A stretch of 64,000 nt of DNA from Pseudarthrobacter siccitolerans. Lineage in GTDB: Bacteria; Actinomycetota; Actinomycetes; Actinomycetales; Micrococcaceae. Below, in pieces: positions 7,821 through 17,819 of this stretch. Where the stretch lies: positions 2,170,001 to 2,234,000 of the forward strand of contig NZ_JAUSXB010000001.1 of assembly GCF_030823375.1 (NCBI RefSeq), in the 5' to 3' direction. Position 1 is the first letter of the stretch. Every line of letters starts with the position of its first letter. The notes beneath the pieces are model-generated. The model saw only the letters and a list, made by a program, of their open reading frames with translations, ran no database searches and was not told the DNA's origin. The translations under genes were made by a program, and so were the position numbers.

Positions 7821-9116
7821 ATGAACTCCAATGCCCCTCGAAAATCCCTTGTCGGAATTTTTGTGTTGTGCTGGCTTGGCCTGCTCGCCGACGGTTATGA
7901 CCTCTACGTTTACGGGGCCACCCTTCCCGGCCTGATCGGCCAGCCGCCGTTCAACGTCACACCCGCAGCCGCCGGCGCAGTGGGTTCTCTGGCGTTAGTG
8001 GGCATGCTGCTCGGTTCCCTTGTTGTGGGCACCTTGACCGACCGCCTCGGCCGGCGCAGGATCTTTGTCAGCGCCCTGGCCCTGTTTTCGGTGGCCATGC
8101 TCGCCTGTTCGCTGGCCCCCACGTGGGAGTTGTTCGCGGCGTTCCGCTTCATCGCCTGCTTCGGCGTGGGAGGTTTGCTTCCGACGGCGGTGGCCCTCAC
8201 CAACGAGTTCGCCCCGCCGGGCAGGAAATCCCTGGTCCTGGGGGCAGTCCTTACCGGGCCGGCTACGGGCACTGTAGTTGCCTCGCTGACCTCATTGGCC
8301 CTGCTGGAATCGAGCGGCTTCCGCCCGGTTTACGCGATCGGGGCTGTCGGTCTTTTGCTGGTGCCGTTCGCCTGGTTCCTCATGCCTGAGTCGCCGTCGT
8401 TCCTGCGGACACAGCGCCGGGATGCCGAAGCAGACCGCATTGAAGCCAGCTACGCGCTCCCCCGCACAGCAGAAGCACCGTCCTCCGCCGTCCGTATCTC
8501 GCCCACCCGTGCCCTGTTCGCCAACGGCACCGGCCGCACCACAGTACTGCTGTGGGCCATTACCGTGCTGAGCCTGCTGACCATATTCGGCGTCAGCACC
8601 TGGCTGCCCCAGATCATGCGGACCGCGGGGTTCGGCGTCGGATCATCCGTGTCCTTCCTGCTGGCCTACTCCGTGGGCGCTGTAGTGGGCACGGTCCTCG
8701 CGTCGGTCGGCAGCCAAAAGTTCGGGCCCCGGCCGCTGGTCATCGTGGGCTTCATCAGCGCCGCGGCCGCCCTCCTGCTGATGTCCACCAACCCGCCGGC
8801 CGCACTCATGATGGTGCTCGCCGCCGTCGCGGGCTTCGGTGGCCTGGGCACTCAGAACATGATCAACGACTACATCGCGCAGTTCTACCCGGCAGCCACC
8901 CGCGCCACCGGCCTGGGATGGGCGCTGGCAGTGGGGCGCATCGGAGCGATTGCCGGCCCCACTTACGGCGCCTTGCTGGTCAGCTTCGGCGGCGGCGTCC
9001 CCGTAGCTGCCATGGCATTCGCGGCGCCTGCCCTTGTGGGCGCCGCCCTGATGCTGGCCCTGCGGAGCCGGGTGACCAAACGGTCCGCACCCCAGGAAGC
9101 GGAGCTGGTCGCCTGA
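7821..9116 (+). CDS. MFS transporter, aromatic acid:H+ symporter type
   Basis: 431 aa. The start ATG at 7821 gives the expected cytoplasmic N-terminus; only a weak GGA precedes it. The first helix carries ADGYDLYVYGATLPGLIG, matching the DGxD motif of the aromatic acid:H+ symporter family (PcaK/BenK). Loop 2-3 has GTLTDRLGRRRIFV, the MFS signature, and loop 8-9 has a weaker copy. Twelve membrane segments can be drawn with a central loop near residues 205-240. It should import a benzoate- or hydroxybenzoate-like acid; the substrate is inferred. It is controlled, by position, by the divergent IclR regulator. No catabolic genes are adjacent. Confidence 0.85.
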   Translation: MNSNAPRKSLVGIFVLCWLGLLADGYDLYVYGATLPGLIGQPPFNVTPAAAGAVGSLALVGMLLGSLVVGTLTDRLGRRRIFVSALALFSVAMLACSLAPTWELFAAFRFIACFGVGGLLPTAVALTNEFAPPGRKSLVLGAVLTGPATGTVVASLTSLALLESSGFRPVYAIGAVGLLLVPFAWFLMPESPSFLRTQRRDAEADRIEASYALPRTAEAPSSAVRISPTRALFANGTGRTTVLLWAITVLSLLTIFGVSTWLPQIMRTAGFGVGSSVSFLLAYSVGAVVGTVLASVGSQKFGPRPLVIVGFISAAAALLLMSTNPPAALMMVLAAVAGFGGLGTQNMINDYIAQFYPAATRATGLGWALAVGRIGAIAGPTYGALLVSFGGGVPVAAMAFAAPALVGAALMLALRSRVTKRSAPQEAELVA

Positions 9117-9295
9117 CCCGCCCCCCAGCGCTGCCCTGTGTGGAATAATCCGAAAGAGTGGTCCTCGCCGGACCGCTCCACGGATCGAAGGGCCGACGTG
9201 CCAGCCACAGCACCATCCAGGAGCAGCGCTCCGACGGCGAGCGCGACCATCAACAACACCCAGGTCATGGCGGCGGCTCTCTGGAGGGCGACCTG

Positions 9296-10528
<1,233 letters not shown>

Positions 10529-10543
10529 CAGTCCTCCGATCAG

Positions 10544-10710
10544 AATGTCAGTGCCTCCGGGGACGATGTTGGTATGGGAACGGATCCGGCAGGCGACGCG
10601 GTGAGTGCGGCATCGCTGTTTCCTGCCGCGCCGGCTGCGCCGGTTCGTCCATCAGCAGCATCTCCACAAAATGTCAGTGCCTCGATGGATGATGCTTCTA
10701 TGGGAAACGG
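10544..10710 (+). repeat. Duplicated leader and start region of the DUF222/HNH gene
   Basis: AATGTCAGTGCCTC occurs at 10544-10557 and 10670-10683. In both copies exactly 16 bases separate it from ATGGGAA (10574 and 10700), with GAYGAT six bases before the ATG. The copies are 126 bp apart, 42 codons, so both ATGs are in the same frame. Confidence 0.75.
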
Positions 10711-12460
10711 CGCGGGCACAGTGGCGGTGATGGAGGGCATTCATGCTTCCGTCGCTGGCCTTGATGCGCTGTTTGTTGAGGATGCCCGCTTGAGCGCGGG
10801 CCGCCCGGGCCCTGCTAATACTGACGGCGTTGACGTCGTGACCGATGTGCTGCAGCGCCGGTACGAGATCCGCCTGGAGCGGATGGCGGTAACGAAGCAG
10901 CTGGAAGCACAGATCGCCGCCATCAAGGCCCGGGACGCGGCCGAGGCCATCGAAATCCAGCACACAATGACCCCGCCCGAAGCACCCGCACACGAACGCA
11001 CTTACGCGGAGATGTCCGCGATCGAGGAAATCGCAGGCGTCCTGACCATCAGCTCCCCCGCCGCCGGGGCGCTCGTCACCCAGTCCCGGCAAGTCTGCTC
11101 CCTGCCGCCGGTCATGGACGCCCTCTCCGCCGGGGCCATCTCGTGGCAGCACGCCAAAATCATTGGCGACGAAACCGAAGGCCTCGGCCCCGCCGGCGCG
11201 GCCGCCCTCGCCGCGCACTTCCTGGACCCCGACGCACCCAACCCGGCACGCGGAGCCGCCGGCGAACTCGTACCGTCACGGTTCCGGACCCGAGTCCGTA
11301 ACTGGCGCGAACGCCGCCACCCCGAATCCCTCGAAAAACGCCACACCAAAAGCGCCGCCGACCGGCGGATGGAATACACCCCGGACCGCGACGGCATGGC
11401 CTGGCTCTCCCTGTACCTGCCCGCCGACACCGCATCCGCCATCTGGAACCGCAGCACCGCCCTCGCCCGCGGCCTCCAGGGCCCCGAAGAGCCCCGGTCA
11501 ATGACACAACTCCGGCCCGACATCGCCGCCCGTTTGCTCCTGGCCGCAGGACCAGCCCTCAGCCCCGCCCCGGAAAGCACCGCAGAAGAATTCAACACCG
11601 AAGAGAACACCGATGCCCCCATCGGCGTGGCCTCCCTGTCCGTCAATGACCAACCCGCTGCCGCCGCCGGCGCCGGCGCCACCGACGGCACCTCAACCGG
11701 ATCCAGCGAGCATGAAGCTACTAGCACCGACGCCGCCGACCTCGCCTCCGCCGGGCATGAGGGAACCGGCCGCAGCGGTTACACGGACCTCGCCAGCGTC
11801 CCGGTCCCGAATGCCCAAGTGCTCGTCACGGTCCCGGTGTTCGCACTCCTCGGCCTCACCGACGAACCCGCAACCCTGGACGGCTACGGTCCCATCCCCG
11901 CCTCCATGGCACGCAAACTCGTTACCGACGGTGCCAGTTCCTTCTACCGCGTCCTCGTCGACCCCCGGGACGGCGCACCATTGGAAATCGGCCGCACCAG
12001 CTACCGGCTCACCAAAGCCATGAAAAAAGCACTGCATCTCAGGGACGGCAAATGCACCTTCCCCGGCTGCAACAACCACTCCCTCGACAACGACACCGAC
12101 CACCTCACCGCCTGGCACCAGGGCGGACATACGGGTATCAGCAACCTGGCACAGCTCTGCCGCAAACATCACCGCCTCAAACACAACAGCCCTTGGGAAC
12201 CCACACCAGCCGCCAAAAACGAACCACCCGGCTGGACCTCCCCCACCGGCCGACACTACAAACCCGAACAACCCGACCAGGAACCACCACAATGGCCACC
12301 CGGACTCCTACCCATGGGCGGAACCAAGTTCCTGAACGCTGAAACGCCCAAGTTGCAGTCGACCGAAACGCCGAGGTTCCGGCCCGCTGACTTATCCAAC
12401 TTCCAGCCTGCCGATAAGAGCCTCTTGGAAAACGCCCTCATGGACTTGTTAACCGGCTGA
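10574..12460 (+). CDS. DUF222 / HNH endonuclease family protein (13E12 type)
   Basis: 628 aa from ATG 10574; a second in-frame start with the same leader lies at 10700 and may be the ancestral one. The DUF222 region covers roughly residues 70-330 (VLQRRYEIRLERMAVTKQL, HAKIIGDETEGL, PDRDGMAWLSLYLP), an Ala/Thr/Glu-rich linker follows, and the HNH domain is near residues 485-540 (LRDGKCTFPGC, then NDTDHLTAWHQGGHT and NLAQLCRKHHRLKH) with its Cys and His ligands present. Such genes are multicopy in Micrococcaceae and Mycobacterium (REP13E12) and are thought to be mobile or selfish nucleases; the role is unproven. The C-terminal tail repeats TETP and PADLSNFQPAD-like segments. Confidence 0.88.
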   Translation: MGTDPAGDAVSAASLFPAAPAAPVRPSAASPQNVSASMDDASMGNGAGTVAVMEGIHASVAGLDALFVEDARLSAGRPGPANTDGVDVVTDVLQRRYEIRLERMAVTKQLEAQIAAIKARDAAEAIEIQHTMTPPEAPAHERTYAEMSAIEEIAGVLTISSPAAGALVTQSRQVCSLPPVMDALSAGAISWQHAKIIGDETEGLGPAGAAALAAHFLDPDAPNPARGAAGELVPSRFRTRVRNWRERRHPESLEKRHTKSAADRRMEYTPDRDGMAWLSLYLPADTASAIWNRSTALARGLQGPEEPRSMTQLRPDIAARLLLAAGPALSPAPESTAEEFNTEENTDAPIGVASLSVNDQPAAAAGAGATDGTSTGSSEHEATSTDAADLASAGHEGTGRSGYTDLASVPVPNAQVLVTVPVFALLGLTDEPATLDGYGPIPASMARKLVTDGASSFYRVLVDPRDGAPLEIGRTSYRLTKAMKKALHLRDGKCTFPGCNNHSLDNDTDHLTAWHQGGHTGISNLAQLCRKHHRLKHNSPWEPTPAAKNEPPGWTSPTGRHYKPEQPDQEPPQWPPGLLPMGGTKFLNAETPKLQSTETPRFRPADLSNFQPADKSLLENALMDLLTG

Positions 12461-12489
12461 GGTCTCCGCACCGTCTTAACCGGCTGAGG
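12449..12489 (+). repeat. 14-bp direct repeat at the end of the HNH gene
   Basis: TTAACCGGCTGAGG occurs at 12449-12462, spanning the stop codon, and again at 12476-12489. It is a short duplication of the gene end, perhaps a scar of insertion or slippage. Confidence 0.6.
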
Positions 12490-12507
12490 AAACAGCAACC
12501 GAAACGC

Positions 12508-13410
12508 TCAGTCAGCGCCGGGAAGGTTCACTTCCACGAGCCCGCCGTTGACCCGGGTTTCGAACAGTGGCTGCCTGGACGTGGCCGGCCCGGCCTGCAC
12601 CTCGCCTGACCGCAGTGAGAAGGTGCTGCCATGCCAAGGGCACACGACGCAGGGTTCGCCGCCGCCCCCGGCTGCGCTATCCGTCAGGCTGCCGCCTTTG
12701 AGCTTGCCCTCGTGCAGTGGTCCGGACAGGTGGCTGCAAACGTCGGACAACACGCTCACTGTTTCCGCCTCCCGGAACACCAGCAGTGGAATCCCGGCGA
12801 CTACCCGCTGGTGGAGCTTCCCGTCGGGCAGGTCCTCCAAGGGTGCGAGCGGTTGCCATCCACTCGGGAAGCGGTGCGGAATATCCTCGCTGTGGTTGAC
12901 GCCGGCGGCCTGCCGGTAGCTGAGGTGGCCACCCAGGAAGCCGCCAAAGCTGACTACCCCCAGGCCCAGATAGGCAAGTACCTTGCCCGCACCCTGCTGC
13001 CCCTGTGCACGTGCCACGAGCGAGGCGGTGTAGAGGCTTACGGCCGTGATGTTAGCAGTCGCGTGGACCAGCCCCACTCTCTGCTGCTGGCTGTGCAACT
13101 GCGACCAATCCATAAAACCGGCCACCGCGGCCGGCACAGCGGAGGCGCTTCCCACACCGATGAGGACACTGGCCGCCCTGTCGTTGCCGGGGAGCGCATC
13201 CAGGACTGCCGCCGAAAGCCAGGAACCCAGCGGAACCTGGACAGCCAACGGATGAACCGGATGCCCGATGGGAACGCCGTGCAGGATATCCCGGGCCCAC
13301 TGGGGCCGGACAGTGCGTTTGACGATCTTTCGTACCTTCTTGGCCACAGGATCCAGCCAATCGGCATCTTCCAGGCGGGCAACAAGCTCAAGTGCCGGCA
13401 GCGGTTTCAT
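12508..13410 (-). CDS. DUF2231 membrane protein with C-terminal Rieske [2Fe-2S] domain
   Basis: 300 aa, ATG at 13410 after AGGGAG. Residues about 40-170 match DUF2231 (HGVPIGHPVHPLAVQVPLGSW, GFMDWSQL, HATANITAVSLY, SFGGFLGGHLSY) with about four membrane segments. Residues about 190-295 form a Rieske domain with both cluster motifs, CSHLSGPLHEG and CPWHGSTF, so the 2Fe-2S ligands (2 Cys, 2 His) are intact. The order suggests a membrane-anchored electron carrier whose partner is not nearby. A Gly-rich loop (DSAAGGGGEP) sits between the motifs. Confidence 0.88.
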   Translation of the reverse strand: MKPLPALELVARLEDADWLDPVAKKVRKIVKRTVRPQWARDILHGVPIGHPVHPLAVQVPLGSWLSAAVLDALPGNDRAASVLIGVGSASAVPAAVAGFMDWSQLHSQQQRVGLVHATANITAVSLYTASLVARAQGQQGAGKVLAYLGLGVVSFGGFLGGHLSYRQAAGVNHSEDIPHRFPSGWQPLAPLEDLPDGKLHQRVVAGIPLLVFREAETVSVLSDVCSHLSGPLHEGKLKGGSLTDSAAGGGGEPCVVCPWHGSTFSLRSGEVQAGPATSRQPLFETRVNGGLVEVNLPGAD

Positions 13411-14021
13411 GTGTCTCCCTTACCCCGTTTGTCAGTATGCATTGGGTACAGCGCAGTCGATGGGTTCAGTCGAAACTGTCCACGCGGGTGTACAGCCGAT
13501 ACCGTCCTGTCGATGCCGGTCAGCCTAGCCGCTGGCGGGCGGAAGGCACAGGGGTGGACAAGACACTAACGGAGTGGAAGAAGCGCAGGTCAGCGCAGCG
13601 GGGACCCCAGAACTGAGAACTGGTTGCCGCCCATCTCACCGGAAAGCGGGGGCATTGCCTCGGCGATCGCTGCCCGGACGCTTTCCAGCTGGAGCGACCC
13701 CCGGTGCGCCTCCGGTGACTCCCACGAACGCAGTTTCCGCTGCCACCTGAAGCACTGGTCAGCTGCCCACAGATGGGGACAATTCTCGAACGTTATCCAC
13801 CGCTACGGCGGCCAGGGAGCTACCTGGAAGACTGCCCAATTCAGCCGTGAACAACCCGAATTGACCCCAGGTATGGACAGATGAGGAGTTAGTTTGGTGT
13901 CACGGCTGGATCTACCGTCTTTCCTAACGCTGGTTCGTCTTCAATGAGCGAAAGCCCCTTTAAAGCAGAGTATGGGTCATGCCTCTAGCCCCGGGTGGTG
14001 CCCAGGTTGGATACTTAGGCC
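13411..14021. other. Gene-poor stretch with possible ORF remnant
   Basis: 611 bp without a convincing gene. On the minus strand a frame of about 65 codons from a TAG near 13810 to a TGA at 13615 stays open and ends GEMGGNQFSVLGSPLR, but it has no good start or ribosome site. It may be the decayed tail of a gene. Base composition drops near 13740-13970. GGATAC seven bases before the ATG at 14022 may be a -10 for the next gene. Confidence 0.3.
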
Positions 14022-14855
14022 ATGGATGGCCCGCTGGGGTCGGCCGAGGGCGGGGAAGCTCGCGAGTTGGAGCGCCTGCGGCGACGTGCGTACGGACGGG
14101 ATGGCAACATCGCGGGGGATGTGGCGGCTCAGGCTCGGCTTTCCGAACTGGAGGCCGCCCAACACAGACAGCCGACTCCCGTCATCGATCCCACCCCGAG
14201 CGTCCCCGCCCCGGTCCCGAAACGCGTCCCGGTCGCTGAGCCGGTCGAAGGGGCGCGGTCGACTTCGACGTCGGTCCCGCAGGCTGTCGACGGAGCCCCC
14301 GCGGCACCGTGGTGGCGCCGCCGCCGCTGGTTGATGATCCTCGGCGGCGCCACCGCTGCCCTCGCCCTGATCACGGTCGCATGGCTGTTGCAGCTGCCTG
14401 CTGATGAGCCCACTGCAACCCCGGCCAACACGTTAACGGAAATGGCGCCGCCCGTCCCAGATGGGCAGCACCGTGGGGAAGACGAAGACTTGCCCACGCC
14501 CGGACCGGACTTCGTGCTCGCATTGAAGTCGGTCGGTGCGGACGCCGATGAGCCGCAAGACAGGCTCGGCACTCTTGACGCGCTGGGTCTCAGTGCCAAT
14601 GAGCTGCGGCAATACGAGAACTTCAACGGTCTCCGTGTCTGGAGCGGAGAGTCTCGCTACGGCATGGTCTGTCTGCTCCTGGCCGATCAGGCGATTCGCG
14701 AGTTCAACGGTGCCGAAGGCTGTTCCCCCAGAGGCCTCGAGACCGTCGCGGAGGTGGTGTGGTTCAATGCCGGGGGTCTCACCCGATTCGTGCTCAACGG
14801 CGACCACGTCGAGGTCTACGTGTTCACCAGGGCCGCCGACGCGTCACGAGGCTAG
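14022..14855 (+). CDS. Single-span membrane protein, actinobacterial, unknown function
   Basis: 277 aa. The N-terminus ELERLRRRAYGRDGNIAGD recurs in Micrococcales proteins of this layout: a charged cytoplasmic head, one membrane helix (WLMILGGATAALALITVAWLL, about residues 103-123) after a WWRRRR stop-transfer, and an outer domain with two Cys (GMVCLLL and GAEGCSP). The stretch VAEPVEGARSTSTS is encoded by DNA resembling the dispersed GAGCCTGTCGAA palindrome found elsewhere here, so a repeat seems to be read through in frame. It has no operon partner. Neighbouring non-coding DNA is poorer in GC, suggesting transfer or decay around it. Confidence 0.7.
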   Translation: MDGPLGSAEGGEARELERLRRRAYGRDGNIAGDVAAQARLSELEAAQHRQPTPVIDPTPSVPAPVPKRVPVAEPVEGARSTSTSVPQAVDGAPAAPWWRRRRWLMILGGATAALALITVAWLLQLPADEPTATPANTLTEMAPPVPDGQHRGEDEDLPTPGPDFVLALKSVGADADEPQDRLGTLDALGLSANELRQYENFNGLRVWSGESRYGMVCLLLADQAIREFNGAEGCSPRGLETVAEVVWFNAGGLTRFVLNGDHVEVYVFTRAADASRG

Positions 14856-15311
14856 CTAACGCGCCGCGCCACTATAGTCGCCGCGGTTTACCCGCTTAAC
14901 CGAATGAGTGAACATCGGCTGCTGCTCAGCTAGGCCGACGCACCCTGAGCTGCCCGCACTGGCTGCAACTCGGAGTTTGTTACCTTCGAAATTCGAAGCT
15001 GTTGCGACGTTTGTTGGAAACCGCCGGATGCAGCGGTGGCCGTGATGTTCATACCGGTACCTTTTCGTTGAAGGACGGACGGCACAGGGATGCGGCAAGG
15101 TCATGAGAAACGGTAGGAAGAACATGTTTCCGGAAAGATAAATCCGTAATGCGGAAGCATTAAGTCCAGGAATCAGGAGGCCTGAGGGATGGCAGAGGCG
15201 CCAATTCCGGCAGGAAATAGTCGTTAAGTACGTGAAGCGAACACGCCTTTCGGTACTTCCTGATGCGAAATCTAAAGCGTACAAGGTCACCCAGCCAAAG
15301 CAACAATCAAC

Positions 15312-15336
15312 TGATCGGGACGCCTGGCTGCGGACC
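15312..15336 (+). repeat. Dispersed sequence, copy 1 (partner at 19266)
   Basis: TGATCGGGA directly followed by CGCCTGGCTGCG then GACC. The partner has the same blocks with six extra bases between them; GACGCCTGGCTGCG (14 nt) is identical. Confidence 0.5.
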
Positions 15337-15348
15337 GAGGAGTACCGC

Positions 15349-15380
15349 GAAGGAGGGAACACTGGAAGGAGGGAACACTG
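15349..15380 (+). repeat. 16-bp tandem duplication upstream of glgX
   Basis: GAAGGAGGGAACACTG repeated exactly twice (15349-15364 and 15365-15380). Each copy contains GGAGGG, but no ORF starts close behind. Confidence 0.75.
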
Positions 15381-15515
15381 CTAGTCAAGGTCCGCTAGGC
15401 AAGGTACGACGGCGGCGGCGGTCCTGCATCGCCGTCGCACCCCTGTCATATCCTCCAGTAAGAACGGGCGCCACTGTGGTTCGATGGTGTTCTCTTCTTC
15501 GAAATGGAGGCGGAC

Positions 15516-17732
15516 TTGGAAGTCTGGACGGGGAGCCCCTATCCGCTGGGTGCCACGTACGACGGGAGCGGTACCAACTTTGCCGTGTTCAGTGAAGCCG
15601 CGAGCGCGGTGTACCTGTGCCTGTTCGATGAGGACGGCGTCGAGCAGCGGATCCGCCTTGAGGCGGTGGACGCCTTCGTCTGGCACTGCTACCTGCCTCA
15701 CGTTTTGCCCGGCCAACTGTACGGCTACCGGATGGAGGGCCCCTACGAGCCTGCCCGTGGCCTCCGCTTCAATCCCAACAAACTGCTGCTGGATCCCTAT
15801 GCCAAGGCACTCAGCGGCGACATCAGTTGGGGCCAGCCGATGTTCTCCTACAACTTCGGCGACCCCGCATCCTTCAACAGCGAGGACTCCGCCCCGCACA
15901 CCGTGCGGTCGGTGGTGATCAGCCCGTTCTTCGACTGGCAGCACGACCGGCCGCCGCGGATCCCCTACAGCGACAGCCTGATCTATGAGGCCCACGTGAA
16001 GGGTCTCACCATGACCCACCCGGAGGTACCTTCCCGGGAGCGCGGCACCTACGCCGGCATTGCACACCCCGCCGTCATCGAACACCTGCAGAAGCTTGGC
16101 GTCACGGCGGTAGAGCTGATGCCGGTGCACCAGTTCGTCCAGGACAGCACCCTCAAAGACAAGGGGCTCACCAATTACTGGGGCTACAACACCATCGGAT
16201 TCTTCGCCCCGCATGAGAGCTACAGTTCCAGCACTAAACCGGGCCAGCAGGTGCAGGAATTCAAGGCGATGGTCCGCTCCCTGCACGCCGCGGGCATCGA
16301 GGTGATTCTCGACGTCGTCTATAACCACACCGCCGAGGGGAACCATCTGGGCCCCACCCTCTCGTTCAAGGGCATCGACAACCAGGCGTACTACCGGCTG
16401 GTGGAGCATGAAAAGCAGCATTACCTGGACTACACCGGCACGGGCAACACGATCAACGTCCGCCATCCGCACACCCTGCAGTTGATGATGGATTCCCTCC
16501 GGTACTGGGTGCTGGAGATGCACGTGGACGGGTTCCGCTTTGACCTCGCCTCCGCCCTGGCACGCGAGTTCTACGAAGTGGACCGGCTGTCCAGCTTCTT
16601 CGACCTCGTCCAGCAGGATCCCGTGGTGTCCCAGGTGAAGCTCATTGCTGAACCATGGGATGTAGGTCCCGGCGGGTACCAGGTGGGGAACTTCCCGCCG
16701 CTCTGGACCGAATGGAACGGTAAATACCGCGACGCCGTCCGCGACTTCTGGCGCGGCGCCCCCGCCACCTTGGGTGAATTCGCCTCCCGCTTAGCAGGCT
16801 CGGCCGACCTTTACGAAAGCTCAGGCCGTCGGCCCGTCGCCTCGATCAACTTCGTCACCGCCCACGACGGATTCACCCTGCGCGACGTGGTCTCCTACAA
16901 CGCCAAGCACAACGAGGCCAATGGGGAAAACAACAACGACGGCGAGTCCCACAACCGCTCCTGGAACTGCGGTGCAGAGGGGCCTACTTCAGACCGCGGC
17001 ATCCTTACCCTGCGGGCGCGCCAGCAACGCAATCTTCTCGCCACGCTCCTCCTTTCGCAGGGCGTCCCCATGGTCCTGCACGGTGACGAACTGGGGCGCA
17101 GCCAGCAGGGAAACAACAACGCCTACTGCCAGGACTCGCCGCTCTCGTGGATCGACTGGGAGGCCGCGGACCAGCCCCTCACGGAGTTCCTTGCCGCCGT
17201 CAGCCAGCTGCGCCGGGAACATCCCACGTTTCGGCGCAACAGATTTTTTCAAGGCCGTCCCGTCAGACGAGCGGTCGGCCAGCCCCTGCCCGATATTGTC
17301 TGGCTCGACAGGGATGCCACAGCCATGGTGCCGGAGGACTGGGACAACCCCCTCGCCCGCGCCATCGGGGTGTTCTACAACGGGACAGCGGTGGGCAAAG
17401 ACCACCGGGGCCGGGTCATCAACGACCACAACTTCCTGCTGTACTGCAACTCGGGAGACGAACCCGTGGTGTTCACCCTGCCCAGCGTCGAGTACTCGCC
17501 CAGCTGGGAACAGCTCATCGATACTGCCGGGAAACACGCGGACACCGGCCTCCTGCATGCTGGCGGAACCGTGGAGCTGGCCGGGAAATCCCTCCTGGTT
17601 CTTCGGGCCTACACCGCGCCGCCGGAGAAGCCCGACCACTCGGTATCTGCATCCCTCGCTCTGGTCTGGACTCCTGACGCGCCGCGTCCGCCAGATTCTT
17701 CAGTATCCGCCCCCGCTGAGAAGGCGGATTAA
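15516..17732 (+). CDS. glgX: Glycogen debranching enzyme
   Basis: 738 aa from a TTG at 15516; TGGAGG (15505-15510) is five bases upstream and the resulting N-terminus MEVWTGSPYPLGATYDG fits the family, whereas the ATG at 15504 would overlap the ribosome site. The N-terminal CBM48 is followed by the GH13 barrel: VILDVVYNH, DGFRFDLAS (nucleophile Asp near 343), LIAEPWD (acid Glu near 379) and FVTAHDGFT (Asp near 451). It hydrolyses alpha-1,6 branches of phosphorylase-limited glycogen. The C-terminal end after the beta domain is Pro/Ser-rich and extra. No other glg genes are adjacent. Confidence 0.95.
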   Translation: MEVWTGSPYPLGATYDGSGTNFAVFSEAASAVYLCLFDEDGVEQRIRLEAVDAFVWHCYLPHVLPGQLYGYRMEGPYEPARGLRFNPNKLLLDPYAKALSGDISWGQPMFSYNFGDPASFNSEDSAPHTVRSVVISPFFDWQHDRPPRIPYSDSLIYEAHVKGLTMTHPEVPSRERGTYAGIAHPAVIEHLQKLGVTAVELMPVHQFVQDSTLKDKGLTNYWGYNTIGFFAPHESYSSSTKPGQQVQEFKAMVRSLHAAGIEVILDVVYNHTAEGNHLGPTLSFKGIDNQAYYRLVEHEKQHYLDYTGTGNTINVRHPHTLQLMMDSLRYWVLEMHVDGFRFDLASALAREFYEVDRLSSFFDLVQQDPVVSQVKLIAEPWDVGPGGYQVGNFPPLWTEWNGKYRDAVRDFWRGAPATLGEFASRLAGSADLYESSGRRPVASINFVTAHDGFTLRDVVSYNAKHNEANGENNNDGESHNRSWNCGAEGPTSDRGILTLRARQQRNLLATLLLSQGVPMVLHGDELGRSQQGNNNAYCQDSPLSWIDWEAADQPLTEFLAAVSQLRREHPTFRRNRFFQGRPVRRAVGQPLPDIVWLDRDATAMVPEDWDNPLARAIGVFYNGTAVGKDHRGRVINDHNFLLYCNSGDEPVVFTLPSVEYSPSWEQLIDTAGKHADTGLLHAGGTVELAGKSLLVLRAYTAPPEKPDHSVSASLALVWTPDAPRPPDSSVSAPAEKAD

Positions 17733-17819
17733 TCTATTCGGTGTAGTATCTTGGCTGTCCCCGACAACCCCCACCGGTGCTGCCGTCCTTCGCGCACGCC
17801 CGCGGGCAAAGGAGCCTCC

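Larger units (their letters stand above)
14856..15515. other. Long intergenic region with repeat remnants, glgX promoter side
   Basis: 660 bp, lower GC than neighbours and without a supported gene; a minus-strand frame (14856-15362) has Ser/Cys-rich, non-coding-like composition. It holds a 16-bp tandem duplication (15349-15380) and a sequence (15312-15336) shared with 19266-19296. GATC-rich and mixed AT stretches around 15100-15260 suggest decayed foreign DNA. Confidence 0.4.

Noticed and set aside
13624..13884. 86-codon plus-strand ORF
   Set aside because: No ribosome site, non-coding composition, no recognisable domain.
14856..15362. 168-codon minus-strand ORF in the gene-poor region
   Set aside because: Ser/Cys/Arg-rich, no ribosome site or domain; kept as intergenic.
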